Assembly (NCBI RefSeq): GCF_029763755.1
Contig: NZ_JARUVM010000004.1
Location: 1-64,000 of the forward strand
Length of the DNA: 64,000 bases
Direction of reading: 5' to 3'
DNA from: Luteimonas sp. 8-5
Lineage (GTDB): Bacteria; Pseudomonadota; Gammaproteobacteria; Xanthomonadales; Xanthomonadaceae
Part shown: positions 30,115 through 39,440 of the stretch, one piece after another
How positions within the stretch are numbered: the first letter of the stretch is position 1
How the letters are laid out: each line of letters opens with the position of its first letter
Notes under the pieces: model-generated
Database searches by the model: none
Told to the model about the DNA's origin: nothing
Seen by the model: only the letters and a program-made list of their open reading frames with translations
Position numbers and translations under genes: made by a program

Positions 30115-31266
30115 ATGACGACTCTCTCCACCCGGATTGCCCGTCCCACGCTGCTCGCTTTTGCCTTGGCGCTGGCCCTGCCGGTCGCGGCTCCCGTGGC
30201 CATGGCGCAGAGCGTCGGGCCGGCCACCGGCCAGCCGAGCATGAGCCCGAAGCAGAAGCGCGAAGCCGCGCGCCGGGCCAAGGAAGGGAAGGCCACCGGC
30301 CAGAAGGCCGCGACTCCCGCGCAGTACCCGCAGGCGACCCGCGAAGAGCCCGAGGCCAACGCCAGCCGCCGCGGTGCGAAGAAGCTGCAGGACCTGGTCG
30401 AGACCTACAACGCCGGTGACGACGCCGCGACCGTGGCCGCCGCGCTCGAGATCGCGACCGACGCCGATTCCAACGCCTACGAGCAGGCGTTCGCCTACCA
30501 GATCGCGGGCACCGCCGTGTCCGGCACCGGCGACGATGCCGCCGCGGCCGAATACTTCACCAAAGCGATCGAGGCCAACGGCCTGGGCAACAACGACCAC
30601 TACACCGCCATGCTCAACCTGGCCGTGGTCCAGTACACGCTGGACAAGTACGAGGACGCGCTGGCGACCATCGAGCGCTTCCTTACCGAGACCAGGTCCG
30701 ACAAGCCCGAGGCGCTGAACCTGCGCGGCGGTGCGTTGATGGGCCTGGAGCGCTACGCCGAGGCGGCCGAGGTCTACGCCGCCCAGGTCGCCGCCAATCC
30801 CGAGGACAAGGTGGCGCGGATGAACGCCGTGGCCGCCTACCAGCAGGCCAAGCAGGACGACAAGGCCGTGGCCCTGCTCGCCGACGCCCAGGCCAAGGGC
30901 CAGCTCGGCGACGCCAACGAGTATCGCGCCCTGTACGTCAGCTACCTGAACTCCGAGCGCGACAAGGACGCCCTGGCGGTCATCGAGGAAGGCCTGGCCA
31001 AGGGCATCCTGAAGGAGGGTCCCGAGCTGGCCCGCGCCTTCATGATCATCGGCCAGAACGCCTACTTCATCGAGGACGAGGCGACCGCACTGGCGATGTA
31101 CGAGCGTGCAGCCCCGATGGCGGACGACGGAGAGGCTGCCCTGAACCTTGCGAAGCTCTACGTCGAGGCCGGAAACAAGGCCAAGGCGAAGGCGGCAGCG
31201 GAGCTGGCGCTGAGCAAGGGCGTCAAGGACACGGCACAGGCAAAGCGCCTGGCAGCCGGCAAGTAA
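30115..31266 (+). CDS. Exported tetratricopeptide-repeat protein
   Basis: The 383-residue protein has a Sec signal peptide ending AMA-QSV at about residue 33, a basic low-complexity linker (about 45-95) and about seven TPR-like helical pairs, for example NLAVVQYTLDKYEDALATIE, LRGGALMGLERYAEAAEVY and ALAMYERAAPMADDGEAALN. TPR arrays mediate protein contacts, so a periplasmic scaffold is likely. It precedes tonB by 138 bp on the same strand; a link to TonB energy transfer is plausible but not shown. Confidence 0.85.
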   Translation: MTTLSTRIARPTLLAFALALALPVAAPVAMAQSVGPATGQPSMSPKQKREAARRAKEGKATGQKAATPAQYPQATREEPEANASRRGAKKLQDLVETYNAGDDAATVAAALEIATDADSNAYEQAFAYQIAGTAVSGTGDDAAAAEYFTKAIEANGLGNNDHYTAMLNLAVVQYTLDKYEDALATIERFLTETRSDKPEALNLRGGALMGLERYAEAAEVYAAQVAANPEDKVARMNAVAAYQQAKQDDKAVALLADAQAKGQLGDANEYRALYVSYLNSERDKDALAVIEEGLAKGILKEGPELARAFMIIGQNAYFIEDEATALAMYERAAPMADDGEAALNLAKLYVEAGNKAKAKAAAELALSKGVKDTAQAKRLAAGK

Positions 31267-31290
31267 CCGTTACCATTGCGCTTCCGGACG

Positions 31291-31351
31291 TTGGTAACAC
31301 CGTAACGGATTGGTATACGATTAGAGATTCCGCAGCCTGAAACGGCTGCGG
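31291..31351 (+). promoter_or_regulatory. tonB promoter and 5-prime leader hairpin
   Basis: TTGGTA (31291-31296) and TATACG (31314-31319) lie 17 bp apart and form the best promoter before tonB. GGTAAC and GTTACC arms, and CCGTTAC with GTAACGG, form inverted repeats across the -35 region that could bind a regulator. In the leader, CCGCAGCC-TGAAAC-GGCTGCGG (31330-31351) is a perfect 8-bp hairpin. I see no clear Fur box. Confidence 0.55.
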
Positions 31352-31404
31352 TTCGACATTCCCCGCGGCGCCCTGCGCCCGGCCCACGACCGAGTTTCCC
31401 CCGC

Positions 31405-32064
31405 ATGACGCAAGAGCAGCCGACGAGCGAACACCACGACGAGCGCGATGGCGAAGGCCTGAACTGGCCGCGCATCGCCGGCATGACCCTCGTGGTCGCC
31501 GTCCACGCGGCGGCCCTGCTGCTGCTGCTGGCCCCGGTGGCACCTCCGGGCCAGGACCAGGTCGAGGAAGACGTCACCCGCGTGGTGATCATCGAGCCGC
31601 CGCCGCCGCCGCCGCCGCCGCCGGAGCCGCCGAAGCCGCAGGAGATCAAGCAGCTGGCCCCGCCGCGTCCGACGCCGCTGCCGCCGCCGCCGGAAGAGCC
31701 GCCGGTGGTCTTCGACGAGCCGTCGCCGGTCGACACCCCGGCGCCGCCGCCGGCACCGCCCGCGCCGCCGGCCCCGGTCCAGGACATCGGCGCCAGCGTC
31801 GACATCGCCTCGCGCAACATGAACCCCCCGAACTACCCGCCGGACGAGCGCCGCCGCGGTATCGAAGGCCGGGTCATCCTCGTGATCACGGTCGACGCCA
31901 ACGGCACCCCGACCGACATCGAGGTCGAAACCACCAGCGGCAACCGCAACCTGGATCGCGAGGCGGTCAGGGCGGCCAGGCGTTGGCGCTTCTCACCGGC
32001 CATGCGCAATGGCCAGAGGGTCGGCGGGCGCGTCCGCGTTCCGGTCGACTTCGTACTCAGGTAA
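31405..32064 (+). CDS. tonB: TonB energy transducer
   Basis: TonB couples the proton-motive force, through ExbB-ExbD, to outer-membrane receptors. The 219-residue protein has one N-terminal span (about 32-48), a Pro-rich periplasmic rod (about 60-125, with long runs of PP) and the C-terminal domain (MNPPNYPPDERRRGIEGRVI, AARRWRFSPAM). Encoded first in a tonB-exbB-exbD-exbD operon of the Xanthomonas type. The ATG lacks an obvious strong ribosome-binding site but is the only start giving the usual cytoplasmic tail. Confidence 0.95.
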   Translation: MTQEQPTSEHHDERDGEGLNWPRIAGMTLVVAVHAAALLLLLAPVAPPGQDQVEEDVTRVVIIEPPPPPPPPPEPPKPQEIKQLAPPRPTPLPPPPEEPPVVFDEPSPVDTPAPPPAPPAPPAPVQDIGASVDIASRNMNPPNYPPDERRRGIEGRVILVITVDANGTPTDIEVETTSGNRNLDREAVRAARRWRFSPAMRNGQRVGGRVRVPVDFVLR

Positions 32065-32142
32065 GGGCCGCAACCCAGCCCCTCCCGACCCCCGTTCCAC
32101 CGCTGTCACCACCCCAAACCACAAAACCTAAAGGTAAGCGTC

Positions 32143-32916
32143 ATGCTGCAGGAAACCACTCAAGCCGCCGCTGCTGCCGGAGGCAATGCCGCCTCTGCCC
32201 TGACGCAGATGGGCGTCGACCATCTGCTCCAGGAAATGACTTCCGACCCGGGTGCCTATGCGGTCTCCTGGGCAGTCCTCCTGACCCTGCTCGCGATGTC
32301 CGCGGGCTCGATCTACTGGATCGTGATCAACGCGTTCAAGAACGTCAGCCTGCGCCGCAGCGCCGACCGCGTGGTCAGCACGTTCTGGGAGACCGAGAAC
32401 GCGCAGGACGCGATCCGCTTCATGGAAGAACAGGGCCGTAGCGAGCCGTTCTCCAAGATCGCGCTCGACGCCGCCCAGGCCGCCGCGCACCACCAGCGCC
32501 ACGAAGGTTCGCGCCTGGTCGAGTCGCTGAACCGCTCCGAGTTCGTGGACCGCGCCCTGCGCCAGGCCGTGACCCGCGAGTCGATGCGCCTCGAGTCCGG
32601 CCTGACGGTGCTGGCGACGGTCGGTTCGACCGCCCCGTTCGTCGGTCTGCTGGGTACGGTGTGGGGCATCTACGGCGCCCTGATCCGCATCGGTGCCACC
32701 GGCCAGGCGTCCATCGACGCGGTCGCCGGCCCGGTCGGCGAGGCGCTGATCATGACCGCCCTCGGCCTGTTCGTGGCGATCCCGGCGGTGCTGGCGTACA
32801 ACTTCTTCGTCCGCCTGAACCGCGTGACCTACAACAAGTTCGACACCTTCGCGCACGACCTGCACGACTTCTTCGCCACCGGCGCGCGCGTCGGCGAGTT
32901 CGGCGCCAAGCACTAA
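32143..32916 (+). CDS. exbB: Biopolymer transport protein ExbB
   Basis: ExbB forms the pentameric proton channel scaffold of the TonB motor. The 257-residue protein has three spans (about 45-66, 165-185 and 203-225), with VGSTAPFVGLLGTVWGIYGAL preceding the second and ALGLFVAIPAVLAYNFFVRL the third, as in ExbB/TolQ/MotA. An N-terminal helical stretch rich in Ala precedes the first span. An AAAGGTAAG ribosome-binding site precedes the ATG. It lies 78 bp after tonB. Confidence 0.95.
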   Translation: MLQETTQAAAAAGGNAASALTQMGVDHLLQEMTSDPGAYAVSWAVLLTLLAMSAGSIYWIVINAFKNVSLRRSADRVVSTFWETENAQDAIRFMEEQGRSEPFSKIALDAAQAAAHHQRHEGSRLVESLNRSEFVDRALRQAVTRESMRLESGLTVLATVGSTAPFVGLLGTVWGIYGALIRIGATGQASIDAVAGPVGEALIMTALGLFVAIPAVLAYNFFVRLNRVTYNKFDTFAHDLHDFFATGARVGEFGAKH

Positions 32917-32942
32917 GTCGATAGCAACACGGAGCCCGGCCC

Positions 32943-33368
32943 ATGGCCTTCAGTACTGGTAACGAAAGCGGTGCCCCGATGTCGGAGATCAACGTCACGC
33001 CCCTCGTGGACGTGATGCTGGTCCTCCTGATCATCTTCATGATCACGGCGCCGCTGATGTCGCACAAGATCAAGGTGGAGCTGCCGCAGGCCAACCTCGA
33101 TCACCGCGACGAGAAGGTGCCGCCGGCACCGCCGATCACGGTCACGGTGACCGAGAGCGGCGCCATCTACTGGAACGACCAGCCGGTGACGACCAACCTC
33201 CTCGAGAGCCAGCTCTCGGTCGAGGCGCAGAAGACCCCGCAGCCCGCGGTCAACATCCGCGGCGACGAGACCACCAAGTACCGGGCGATCGCCGAGGTGG
33301 TCAACATCGCGCAGGCACAGGGCATCCGCAAGGTCGGGTTCGTCGCCACCAAAGTCCGGCCGCGCTGA
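32943..33368 (+). CDS. exbD: Biopolymer transport protein ExbD (first copy)
   Basis: ExbD is a single-span protein whose dimer sits inside the ExbB pentamer. The 141-residue protein has the motif [19 protein letters not shown] (about 16-34), in which the aspartate is the proton carrier, then a periplasmic domain with the repeating VxINIRGDE-type strand. It is followed by a second ExbD 12 bp downstream. In Xanthomonas campestris the first ExbD supports iron uptake whereas the second is needed for plant interaction; whether that applies here is unknown. Confidence 0.94.
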   Translation: MAFSTGNESGAPMSEINVTPLVDVMLVLLIIFMITAPLMSHKIKVELPQANLDHRDEKVPPAPPITVTVTESGAIYWNDQPVTTNLLESQLSVEAQKTPQPAVNIRGDETTKYRAIAEVVNIAQAQGIRKVGFVATKVRPR

Positions 33369-33380
33369 GGAGTAACCAAG

Positions 33381-33794
33381 ATGGCATTCGCTTCCAACTC
33401 CGGCGGCGGCCCGATGGCCGACATCAACGTCACGCCGCTCGTCGACGTGATGCTGGTGCTGCTGATCATCTTCATGGTGACCGCGCCGATCCTGTCCTAC
33501 CCGATCGACATCGATCTTCCGCAGAAGTCGTTGACGCCGCCCGAGCAGCCCCGCGATCCGCCGGAGCCCATCGAGCTGCGCATCGACGCCGCCGGCCAGG
33601 TCTACTGGAACGCCAGCCCGGTTCCGCTGTCTGCATTGCAGAACATGATGGAAGCCGAGGTCGAGCGCGATCCGAACAACCAGCCGACGCTGCAGATCGA
33701 CACCAATGACGACGCCGATTACGGCATCCTCGCCAAGGTCCTCGCAGCGGCCCGCAACGCGCAGATGCAGAAGATCGGCTTCGTCAAGAAATAA
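33381..33794 (+). CDS. exbD2: Biopolymer transport protein ExbD (second copy)
   Basis: This 137-residue paralogue shares the N-terminal stretch [20 protein letters not shown] with the first ExbD, including the membrane aspartate. Its periplasmic part has diverged ([20 protein letters not shown]). Two ExbD proteins behind one ExbB is the layout described for Xanthomonas. A strong terminator follows 45 bp after the stop, so this is the last gene of the operon. Confidence 0.94.
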   Translation: MAFASNSGGGPMADINVTPLVDVMLVLLIIFMVTAPILSYPIDIDLPQKSLTPPEQPRDPPEPIELRIDAAGQVYWNASPVPLSALQNMMEAEVERDPNNQPTLQIDTNDDADYGILAKVLAAARNAQMQKIGFVKK

Positions 33795-33838
33795 GCCACA
33801 CGCAACAACGCTTACCTACCTAAGCTCCAACCTTCGAA

Positions 33839-33867
33839 ACCGTCCCTTCCGGGGCGGTTTTTTTTTT
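33839..33867 (+). terminator. Rho-independent terminator of the tonB operon
   Basis: ACCGTCCC-TTCC-GGGGCGGT (33839-33858; one T-G pair) is followed by a run of ten T. The T-run also serves as the left boundary of the palindromic repeat beginning at 33868. Confidence 0.93.
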
Positions 33868-34012
33868 GACGCGGATCAACGCGGATGAAGAAGCGGATCA
33901 ACACGGATCAAGCCAAACAGGAACTGGGCCTGGCGACATGTTCCCGTGTCGCTAGGACCCACTATCGCCTTATCCGCGTGAATCCGCTCTTCTATCCGCG
34001 TTGATCCGCGTC
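33868..34012. repeat. Long palindromic repeat, copy 1
   Basis: Arms of 45 nt (33868-33912 and 33968-34012) are inverted copies that agree at 36 of 45 positions; the outer 19 (GACGCGGATCAACGCGGAT) are exact. Each arm is itself made of GCGGAT units 9-12 nt apart. The 55-nt loop holds an apical hairpin GCGACA-N8-TGTCGC (33933-33952). It fills the gap between the convergent tonB operon and pdxJ. Confidence 0.85.
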
Positions 34013-34023
34013 AGAAAGAACGA

Positions 34024-34776
34024 TCAGTTCGCAAGGATGCGCAGGTACGCGCGGACGGTGGCGTCGAGGCCGGCGTAGAGGGATTCGTCGATGAGGGCGT
34101 GGCCGATGGAGACTTCCTGCACGCCGGGGACGCCGGCGAGGAAGGCGGCGAGGTTGGCCTGGCTGAGGTCGTGCCCGGCATTGACCCCGAGGCCGGCGGC
34201 CTGGGCGCGGCGCGCGGTGTCGGCGCAGGCGGTGAGCGCGGCGCCGGCGTCGCCAGCCTCGAAGGCTTCGGCGAATGGACCGGTGTAGATCTCGATGCGA
34301 TCGGCGCCGGTGCCCGCGGCTGCTTGCGCGTCGAAGCCGGCGCCCGCGTCGGCGAACAGGCTGACCCGGCAGCCGAGTTGCTTGAGCGCGGCCACGTGCG
34401 GGCGCAGCCGGCCGGCTTCGGCGGCGAAGTCGAAGCCGTGGTCCGAGGTCAGCTGCGCATCACCATCGGGCACCAGCGTGGCTTGCGCCGGCATCGCCTG
34501 CGCGCACAGCGCGTGGAAGCCCGGATAGCCTTCCCGCGGCGGGGCAAAGGGGTTGCCCTCGATGTTGAACTCCACGCCGCGTTCCTGGCACAGCTTCGCC
34601 AAGGCAAGCACGTCGTCGGCGCGGATGTGGCGCGCGTCGGGGCGCGGATGCACGGTGATGCCGTGGGCGCCGGCATCCAGGCAGGCGCGCGCGGCACGGA
34701 CGACGTCGGGCGCGTTGCCGCCGCGAGAATTGCGCAGCACCGCGACCTTGTTGACGTTGACGCTGAGGACGGTCAT
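34024..34776 (-). CDS. pdxJ: Pyridoxine 5-phosphate synthase
   Basis: PdxJ condenses 1-deoxyxylulose 5-phosphate with 3-amino-2-oxopropyl phosphate to make pyridoxine 5-phosphate, the closing step of vitamin B6 synthesis. The 250-residue TIM-barrel protein begins [17 protein letters not shown], with [31 protein letters not shown] and [13 protein letters not shown] motifs that form the active site. TAAACT (minus strand) ends 7 nt before the ATG, suggesting a leaderless mRNA. The other B6 genes are not in the window. Confidence 0.95.
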   Translation of the reverse strand: MTVLSVNVNKVAVLRNSRGGNAPDVVRAARACLDAGAHGITVHPRPDARHIRADDVLALAKLCQERGVEFNIEGNPFAPPREGYPGFHALCAQAMPAQATLVPDGDAQLTSDHGFDFAAEAGRLRPHVAALKQLGCRVSLFADAGAGFDAQAAAGTGADRIEIYTGPFAEAFEAGDAGAALTACADTARRAQAAGLGVNAGHDLSQANLAAFLAGVPGVQEVSIGHALIDESLYAGLDATVRAYLRILAN

Positions 34777-34801
34777 CGGCGCGAGTTTAGCGCGGCACCC
34801 G

Positions 34802-36262
34802 TCAAAGCAGGGGCGAAAGCAGGCGCGCGGCCGCTTCCGGCAGGCGCACCGACCACAGGGGCTGCGGCCGGTCGGCGCGGACCCGCGGGGCCTTGGCCAG
34901 GTCGGCCTCGAACAGCTGCTCCAGGCCGGCGGCCACGCCGCGGTCGCGGAACAGCATGCATACCTCGAAGTTGAGGCTGAAGCTGCGCGCGTCGAAGTTT
35001 GCGCTGCCCACCAGCGAGACCTCGTCGTCCACGAGCAGCGCCTTGGTATGGAGCATGCGCGGACCGTACTCGTAGACGCGCACGCCGGCATCGAGCAACG
35101 TGTCGAAGTACGAGCGCGCGGCCAGCGTGACCACCAGCGAGTCGCTGCGCCGCGGCACCAGCACGCGCACGTCGAGGCCGCCGAGCGCGGCCGAGGTCAG
35201 CGCCATCAGCGCCGCCTCGCCGGGAACGAAGTAAGGGGTGGCCAGCCATACGCGCCTGCGCGCCTCGTGGATCGCCCCGACATGCAACCGGTGGATCGAC
35301 TCCCAGGCCGAATCCGGACCGGAGCCCAGCACCTGCGCGGCGATCGGTCCGGGGCTGCGTTCCGGGAGCGACTGCGCCACGGAGGAAATGAAGTCGCGCT
35401 GGCCGCTGGCGTAGGCCCAGTCCTCGACGAACAGCAGCTGCAGCCCGCGCACGACATCGCCTTCCACGCGCAGGTGCAGGTCGCGGTAGGCATCGCGGCG
35501 CAGGTGGTCGTTCTCCTCGTCGGTGACGTTGATGCCGCCGGTGAAACCGATGCGACTGTCGACGACGACGATCTTGCGGTGCGAGCGCAGGTTGACCCAG
35601 GTGCGCTGCCAGATGCGTCCGAAGCGCATCGGGTGGAACCAGGCGACCTCGCCCCCGGCCTCCAGCAGCGGTGCAAGGAAAGTGCGCGGACATTGCGCCG
35701 AACCGACCGCATCCATCAGCAGCCGCACCGCCACGCCGGCACGCGCGCGTTCGACCAGGGCATCGCGCAGCATCGTGCCGCTGCGGTCTGCGGCGAAGAT
35801 GTAGTACTCAAGATGCACGTGGTGCCGGGCACCGGCGATCGCCTCGAGCAGCGCGTCGTAGGTGGCGCCGCCGTCGACCAGCAGGCGTACCGAGGTCGCG
35901 GTGTCCGGTGCGATGCCGGTCGTCGCCTTGGCCAGGGTGGCCAGTTCGGCCGCGGCCCCGGCATGCGCCCAGGCCGCCGGCTCGGGCAGCGACACCCTCG
36001 CCCTGGCGCGCCGCAGGCGGTGGCGCTTGATCCGCTGCGGGCCGAACACGAGGTAGACCAGGAAACCGATGTAGGGCAGGGCAGCCAGCCCGAGCAGCCA
36101 GCTCAGCGTGGCTACCGGCGGGCGCTTCTGCAGCAGGATCCAGCCGCCCAGGCCCAGCAGGTAGACGACCCAGCCGGCGCCCAGGTACAGCCCCAGGTGC
36201 GGCACCGAAAGCAGCCAGTGCCAGGTGTCGGCCAGTGCGTCGGGCAGGGTCATGGAGGACAT
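34802..36262 (-). CDS. cls: Cardiolipin synthase (phospholipase D family)
   Basis: This enzyme joins two phosphatidylglycerol molecules into cardiolipin at the inner membrane. The 486-residue protein has two N-terminal membrane spans (about 22-40 and 52-72), then two phospholipase D domains with HKD motifs: [17 protein letters not shown] and [20 protein letters not shown]. It ends with a Pro/Leu-rich tail LLSPLL, common in ClsA. ATG at 36262 was chosen; a second ATG nine bases in is possible. pdxJ starts 25 bp beyond its stop on the same strand. Confidence 0.93.
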   Translation of the reverse strand: MSSMTLPDALADTWHWLLSVPHLGLYLGAGWVVYLLGLGGWILLQKRPPVATLSWLLGLAALPYIGFLVYLVFGPQRIKRHRLRRARARVSLPEPAAWAHAGAAAELATLAKATTGIAPDTATSVRLLVDGGATYDALLEAIAGARHHVHLEYYIFAADRSGTMLRDALVERARAGVAVRLLMDAVGSAQCPRTFLAPLLEAGGEVAWFHPMRFGRIWQRTWVNLRSHRKIVVVDSRIGFTGGINVTDEENDHLRRDAYRDLHLRVEGDVVRGLQLLFVEDWAYASGQRDFISSVAQSLPERSPGPIAAQVLGSGPDSAWESIHRLHVGAIHEARRRVWLATPYFVPGEAALMALTSAALGGLDVRVLVPRRSDSLVVTLAARSYFDTLLDAGVRVYEYGPRMLHTKALLVDDEVSLVGSANFDARSFSLNFEVCMLFRDRGVAAGLEQLFEADLAKAPRVRADRPQPLWSVRLPEAAARLLSPLL

Positions 36263-36318
36263 GAACGGTTCACGCGCGCGTCTCTGGCATTGCGACGGTC
36301 CCAGCGTAGGCTGTCGGC

Positions 36319-37398
36319 ATGGAAGATGCATCCCGTCCGCAGGCCATCAAGGGCCGCGGCGCGGCCTCGCGGGTCGCGGGCCGATTCGAGAAGACCACCG
36401 CCCGCAGCGAGGACGACGGCTGGGGCTCGGTGTACGAGGAGCCCGCGCCGCACCCGGCGACCCGGGTCACCGAAGAGCGCGCGCGCAGCATCGTCAGCCG
36501 CAACAATTCGCCGGACGTCGGCTTCGACCAGTCGGTGAATCCGTACCGCGGCTGCGAGCACGGCTGCGTGTACTGCTTCGCCCGGCCCTCGCACGCCTAC
36601 CTGGACCTGTCGCCGGGCCTCGACTTCGAGACCGAGCTGTACGCCAAGACCAATGCCGCCGAGCGCCTGCGCGCCGAGCTGGCGAAACCGGGCTACGTGC
36701 CGAAGACCATCGCGCTGGGCATCAACACCGATGCCTACCAGCCGATCGAGCGCCGCTACCGCGTGACCCGCGAGGTGCTCGAGGTGCTGGCCGAAACCAG
36801 GCACCCGGTCGGCTTCGTCACCAAGGGCGGTCTGATCGAACGCGACATCGACCTGCTCGCGGACATGGCACGCGACAACCTGGTCACGGTGCACTTCTCC
36901 ATCACCACGCTCGACAACCGCCTGGCGTCGAAGATGGAGCCGCGCGCGACCGCGCCGCACGGCAAGCTGCGGGCGATGCGCGCACTGCACGAGGCCGGCG
37001 TGCCGGTCGGGGTGATGGTGGCGCCGGTAGTGCCGATGATCACCGACCGCGAGCTCGAGCACATCCTCGAGGCCGCACGCGAGCACGGTGCCGCCTCCGC
37101 GGGTTACGTGCTGCTGCGCCTGCCCCACGAACTCAAGCAGGTCTGGCGCGAATGGCTGGAACTGCACTACCCCGAGCGTGCGACGCACGTGATGAGCCTG
37201 CTCAACCAGATGCATGGCGGCAAGGACTACGACAGCACCTTCGGCAAGCGCATGCGCGGCGAAGGCCCCTTCGCCCAGCTCATCCGCACCCGCTTCGCCA
37301 AGGCCCACGCCCGCCTCGGCTTCGGCCGCCTCCCCGAACACGACACCACCAAGTTCGTCGCCCCCCGCAAACCGTCGCCGCAGCAAGAGCTCTTTTAG
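36319..37398 (+). CDS. PA0069-family radical SAM protein
   Basis: The 359-residue protein has the iron-sulfur motif [11 protein letters not shown] (CxxxCxxC, about residue 76), followed by [11 protein letters not shown] and other marks of the SplB-like radical SAM group known as PA0069. No substrate has been established for it. TAGGCT ends 6 nt before the ATG, predicting a leaderless transcript. Its start is 56 bp from the divergent cls start. The stop codon TAG is contributed by the edge of the palindromic repeat that follows. Confidence 0.9.
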   Translation: MEDASRPQAIKGRGAASRVAGRFEKTTARSEDDGWGSVYEEPAPHPATRVTEERARSIVSRNNSPDVGFDQSVNPYRGCEHGCVYCFARPSHAYLDLSPGLDFETELYAKTNAAERLRAELAKPGYVPKTIALGINTDAYQPIERRYRVTREVLEVLAETRHPVGFVTKGGLIERDIDLLADMARDNLVTVHFSITTLDNRLASKMEPRATAPHGKLRAMRALHEAGVPVGVMVAPVVPMITDRELEHILEAAREHGAASAGYVLLRLPHELKQVWREWLELHYPERATHVMSLLNQMHGGKDYDSTFGKRMRGEGPFAQLIRTRFAKAHARLGFGRLPEHDTTKFVAPRKPSPQQELF

Positions 37399-37523
37399 CC
37401 ACGGATGACACGGATGAAACACGGATACAGCAACAGCAAAAATAGTGGTGCCAAACGTCTTCGGCCGCGTTGAGCCAAATCACCTTTTCTGCTCTATCCG
37501 TGTTTATCCGTGTGATCCGTGGC
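37398..37523. repeat. Long palindromic repeat, copy 2 (CACGGAT type)
   Basis: GCCACGGATGACACGGATG continues as AAACACGGATACAG (left arm, 37398-37430) and pairs with 37494-37523, whose reverse complement starts GCCACGGATCACACGGATAA. The loop adds AGCAAAA/CACCTTTT-type pairing and an AACG...CGTT inner hairpin. The element lies between the convergent radical SAM and permease genes and its left edge forms the TAG stop codon of the former. Confidence 0.82.
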
Positions 37524-37537
37524 CAATGCTTTTCGCT

Positions 37538-39340
37538 TTACCCTCCGAAGGTGGGGAAGAAGGGGCCGCCGAGCCATAGCCAGCGGGCCATCCAGGCGCT
37601 GACGAGGGCGATGACGGCGGTGAGGGGGAGGCCGACGCGGAGGAAGTCGGCGAAGCGGTATTGCCCCGGCCCCAGGATCAGCAGGTTGCCGTGGTGCCCG
37701 ATCGGCGTCAGGAACGCGACCACCGCGCCCAGCGCCGTGCACACCACGAACGGCGTTGGCGGCAGGCCGAGCGAACCGGCCAGCGAAATCGCGATCGGCG
37801 CCAGCAGCACCGTGGTCGCCGAGTCCGACAGGATCTGGGTCAGCAGCGCCGCCGCGGCGAAGACCATCAACAGCACGCCCAGTACCGGCCAGTCGGAGAC
37901 CACGTGCAGCAAGCCGCGCGCGAGCAGGTCGGCGGTGCCAGTCTGTTCCATCGCGATGCCCAGCGGAATCACGCCGGCGATCATCACGAAGATGCGCACG
38001 TCGATCTCGCGGTAGGCGCGGTTGATGTCGACGCAGCCGCTGGCCACCATCGCCACCGCGCCGAGGAGGAACGCCAGCGCCGCGGGCAGCCATTCCATGG
38101 TCGCGGCGAGCACGGTGACGCCGAGGATGGTCAGCGCCAGCGGTGCGAGCAGGCGGCGCTTGGCCTCGCCGGCGAACGGCACCAGCATCAGGAAGCCGTG
38201 GTGCGCGGCCAGGTCGCTGAAGTGGGACGGCTTGCCCCACAGCACCAGCACGTCGCCTTCGCGCAGGCGCGCGTCGGACAGGCGTTCGGCTACCGTGCCC
38301 TCGCGTCGCCACAGCCCGACGATCACCGCCTCGAACTGGCGCGAGAAATCCAGCTCGCGGATCGAGCGGCCGAGGAACTCCGAACCCGGCGCCACCACCG
38401 CCTGGACCAGCTGCAGCTCGCCTTCGCCGAGCTTGCCGCCGTAGCGCGAGATCGCGTTGAGGTCGAGGCCGGCATCGTCGTGCAGCGACAGAAGTTCGTC
38501 GGCGGCCGCTTCGACCAGCAGCAGGTCGCCGGCAAGCAGTGGACTGTTCGGGCCAAGGTCGTCGCGGCGCCGGCCGTCGCGCAGCCACCCATGCAGCTGG
38601 AACTTCTCGCCAAGCGCCTTCTGCAGCTCGGCCAATGGCCGGGTGTTCCAGCGCGAGCCCTCGACCACCAGCAACTCGGTGCGGTAACGCTCCAGGCGCA
38701 GGTAGTTGTCCTCGGCCTGGGCGCCGGTGCGGCGCGGCAGCAGCCAGCGCGCCAGCAGCATGTAGCCCACGCCGACCACCAGCAGGGCGATGCCGATCGG
38801 GGTGATCTCGAAGATGCCCAGGCCGTCGCTGCCGGCGGTGCGGTCGAGCATGTCGCTGGCCAGCAGGAAGGCCGGTGCGCTGACCAGGGTCAAAGTGGTG
38901 CCCAGTGAGGCGGCCAGCGACATCGGCATCAGCAACCGCGACGCCGGCAGCTGACGTTCGCGCGCATGCCGCTGCAGGATCGGCAGCATCATCGCGGTGA
39001 CCATCACGTGGTGGGTGAACGCGGCCAGCGCCGCGACCGCGGGCATCACCACCGCGATCGCACGCGCTTCGCTGCGTCCGGCGGCGCGGCCGATCCACTG
39101 GCCGATGCGTTCGGTGATGCCGGTCGCGGCCAGGCCACCGGAAATCACGAACACCGCGGCGACGATGATCGCCGGCTCGCTGGCGAACCCCGACAGCGCC
39201 TGGGCCGGGTCGAGCACGCCGGTGACGACCATGGCCAGCAACAGCAGCATCGCGGTCACGTCGATCCGCAGCCGTTCGCTGACGAACAGGTATAGCCCGG
39301 CGGCAAGGATCAGCAGGAAGGTGATCTGGGGCAGTGCCAT
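37538..39340 (-). CDS. SLC13/DASS-type permease with two TrkA-C domains
   Basis: The 600-residue inner-membrane protein has about 11-12 spans split into two halves by a soluble insert (about 205-380) that contains two RCK_C/TrkA-C-like segments, recognisable by strand-helix patterns such as GSEFLGRSIRELDFSRQFEA and VGLWRREGT. The arrangement is that of sodium-coupled sulfate/dicarboxylate transporters of the SLC13 family. The motif LTPIGHHGNLLILGPG is the second-half substrate loop. The substrate cannot be predicted from sequence alone. Confidence 0.87.
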   Translation of the reverse strand: MALPQITFLLILAAGLYLFVSERLRIDVTAMLLLLAMVVTGVLDPAQALSGFASEPAIIVAAVFVISGGLAATGITERIGQWIGRAAGRSEARAIAVVMPAVAALAAFTHHVMVTAMMLPILQRHARERQLPASRLLMPMSLAASLGTTLTLVSAPAFLLASDMLDRTAGSDGLGIFEITPIGIALLVVGVGYMLLARWLLPRRTGAQAEDNYLRLERYRTELLVVEGSRWNTRPLAELQKALGEKFQLHGWLRDGRRRDDLGPNSPLLAGDLLLVEAAADELLSLHDDAGLDLNAISRYGGKLGEGELQLVQAVVAPGSEFLGRSIRELDFSRQFEAVIVGLWRREGTVAERLSDARLREGDVLVLWGKPSHFSDLAAHHGFLMLVPFAGEAKRRLLAPLALTILGVTVLAATMEWLPAALAFLLGAVAMVASGCVDINRAYREIDVRIFVMIAGVIPLGIAMEQTGTADLLARGLLHVVSDWPVLGVLLMVFAAAALLTQILSDSATTVLLAPIAISLAGSLGLPPTPFVVCTALGAVVAFLTPIGHHGNLLILGPGQYRFADFLRVGLPLTAVIALVSAWMARWLWLGGPFFPTFGG

Positions 39341-39440
39341 GAACGGGTCCGCATGAACTGGGGCCATTGTGCATCGTCGGGCGCACGCCGTTCATGCAAC
39401 GTGCACCCGGGTCGCGGGGCGGTGTGGGCATAATCCGACA

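Noticed and set aside
31597-31770. CCG-rich low-complexity stretch considered as a DNA repeat
   Set aside because: It encodes the Pro-rich rod of TonB, which explains it.
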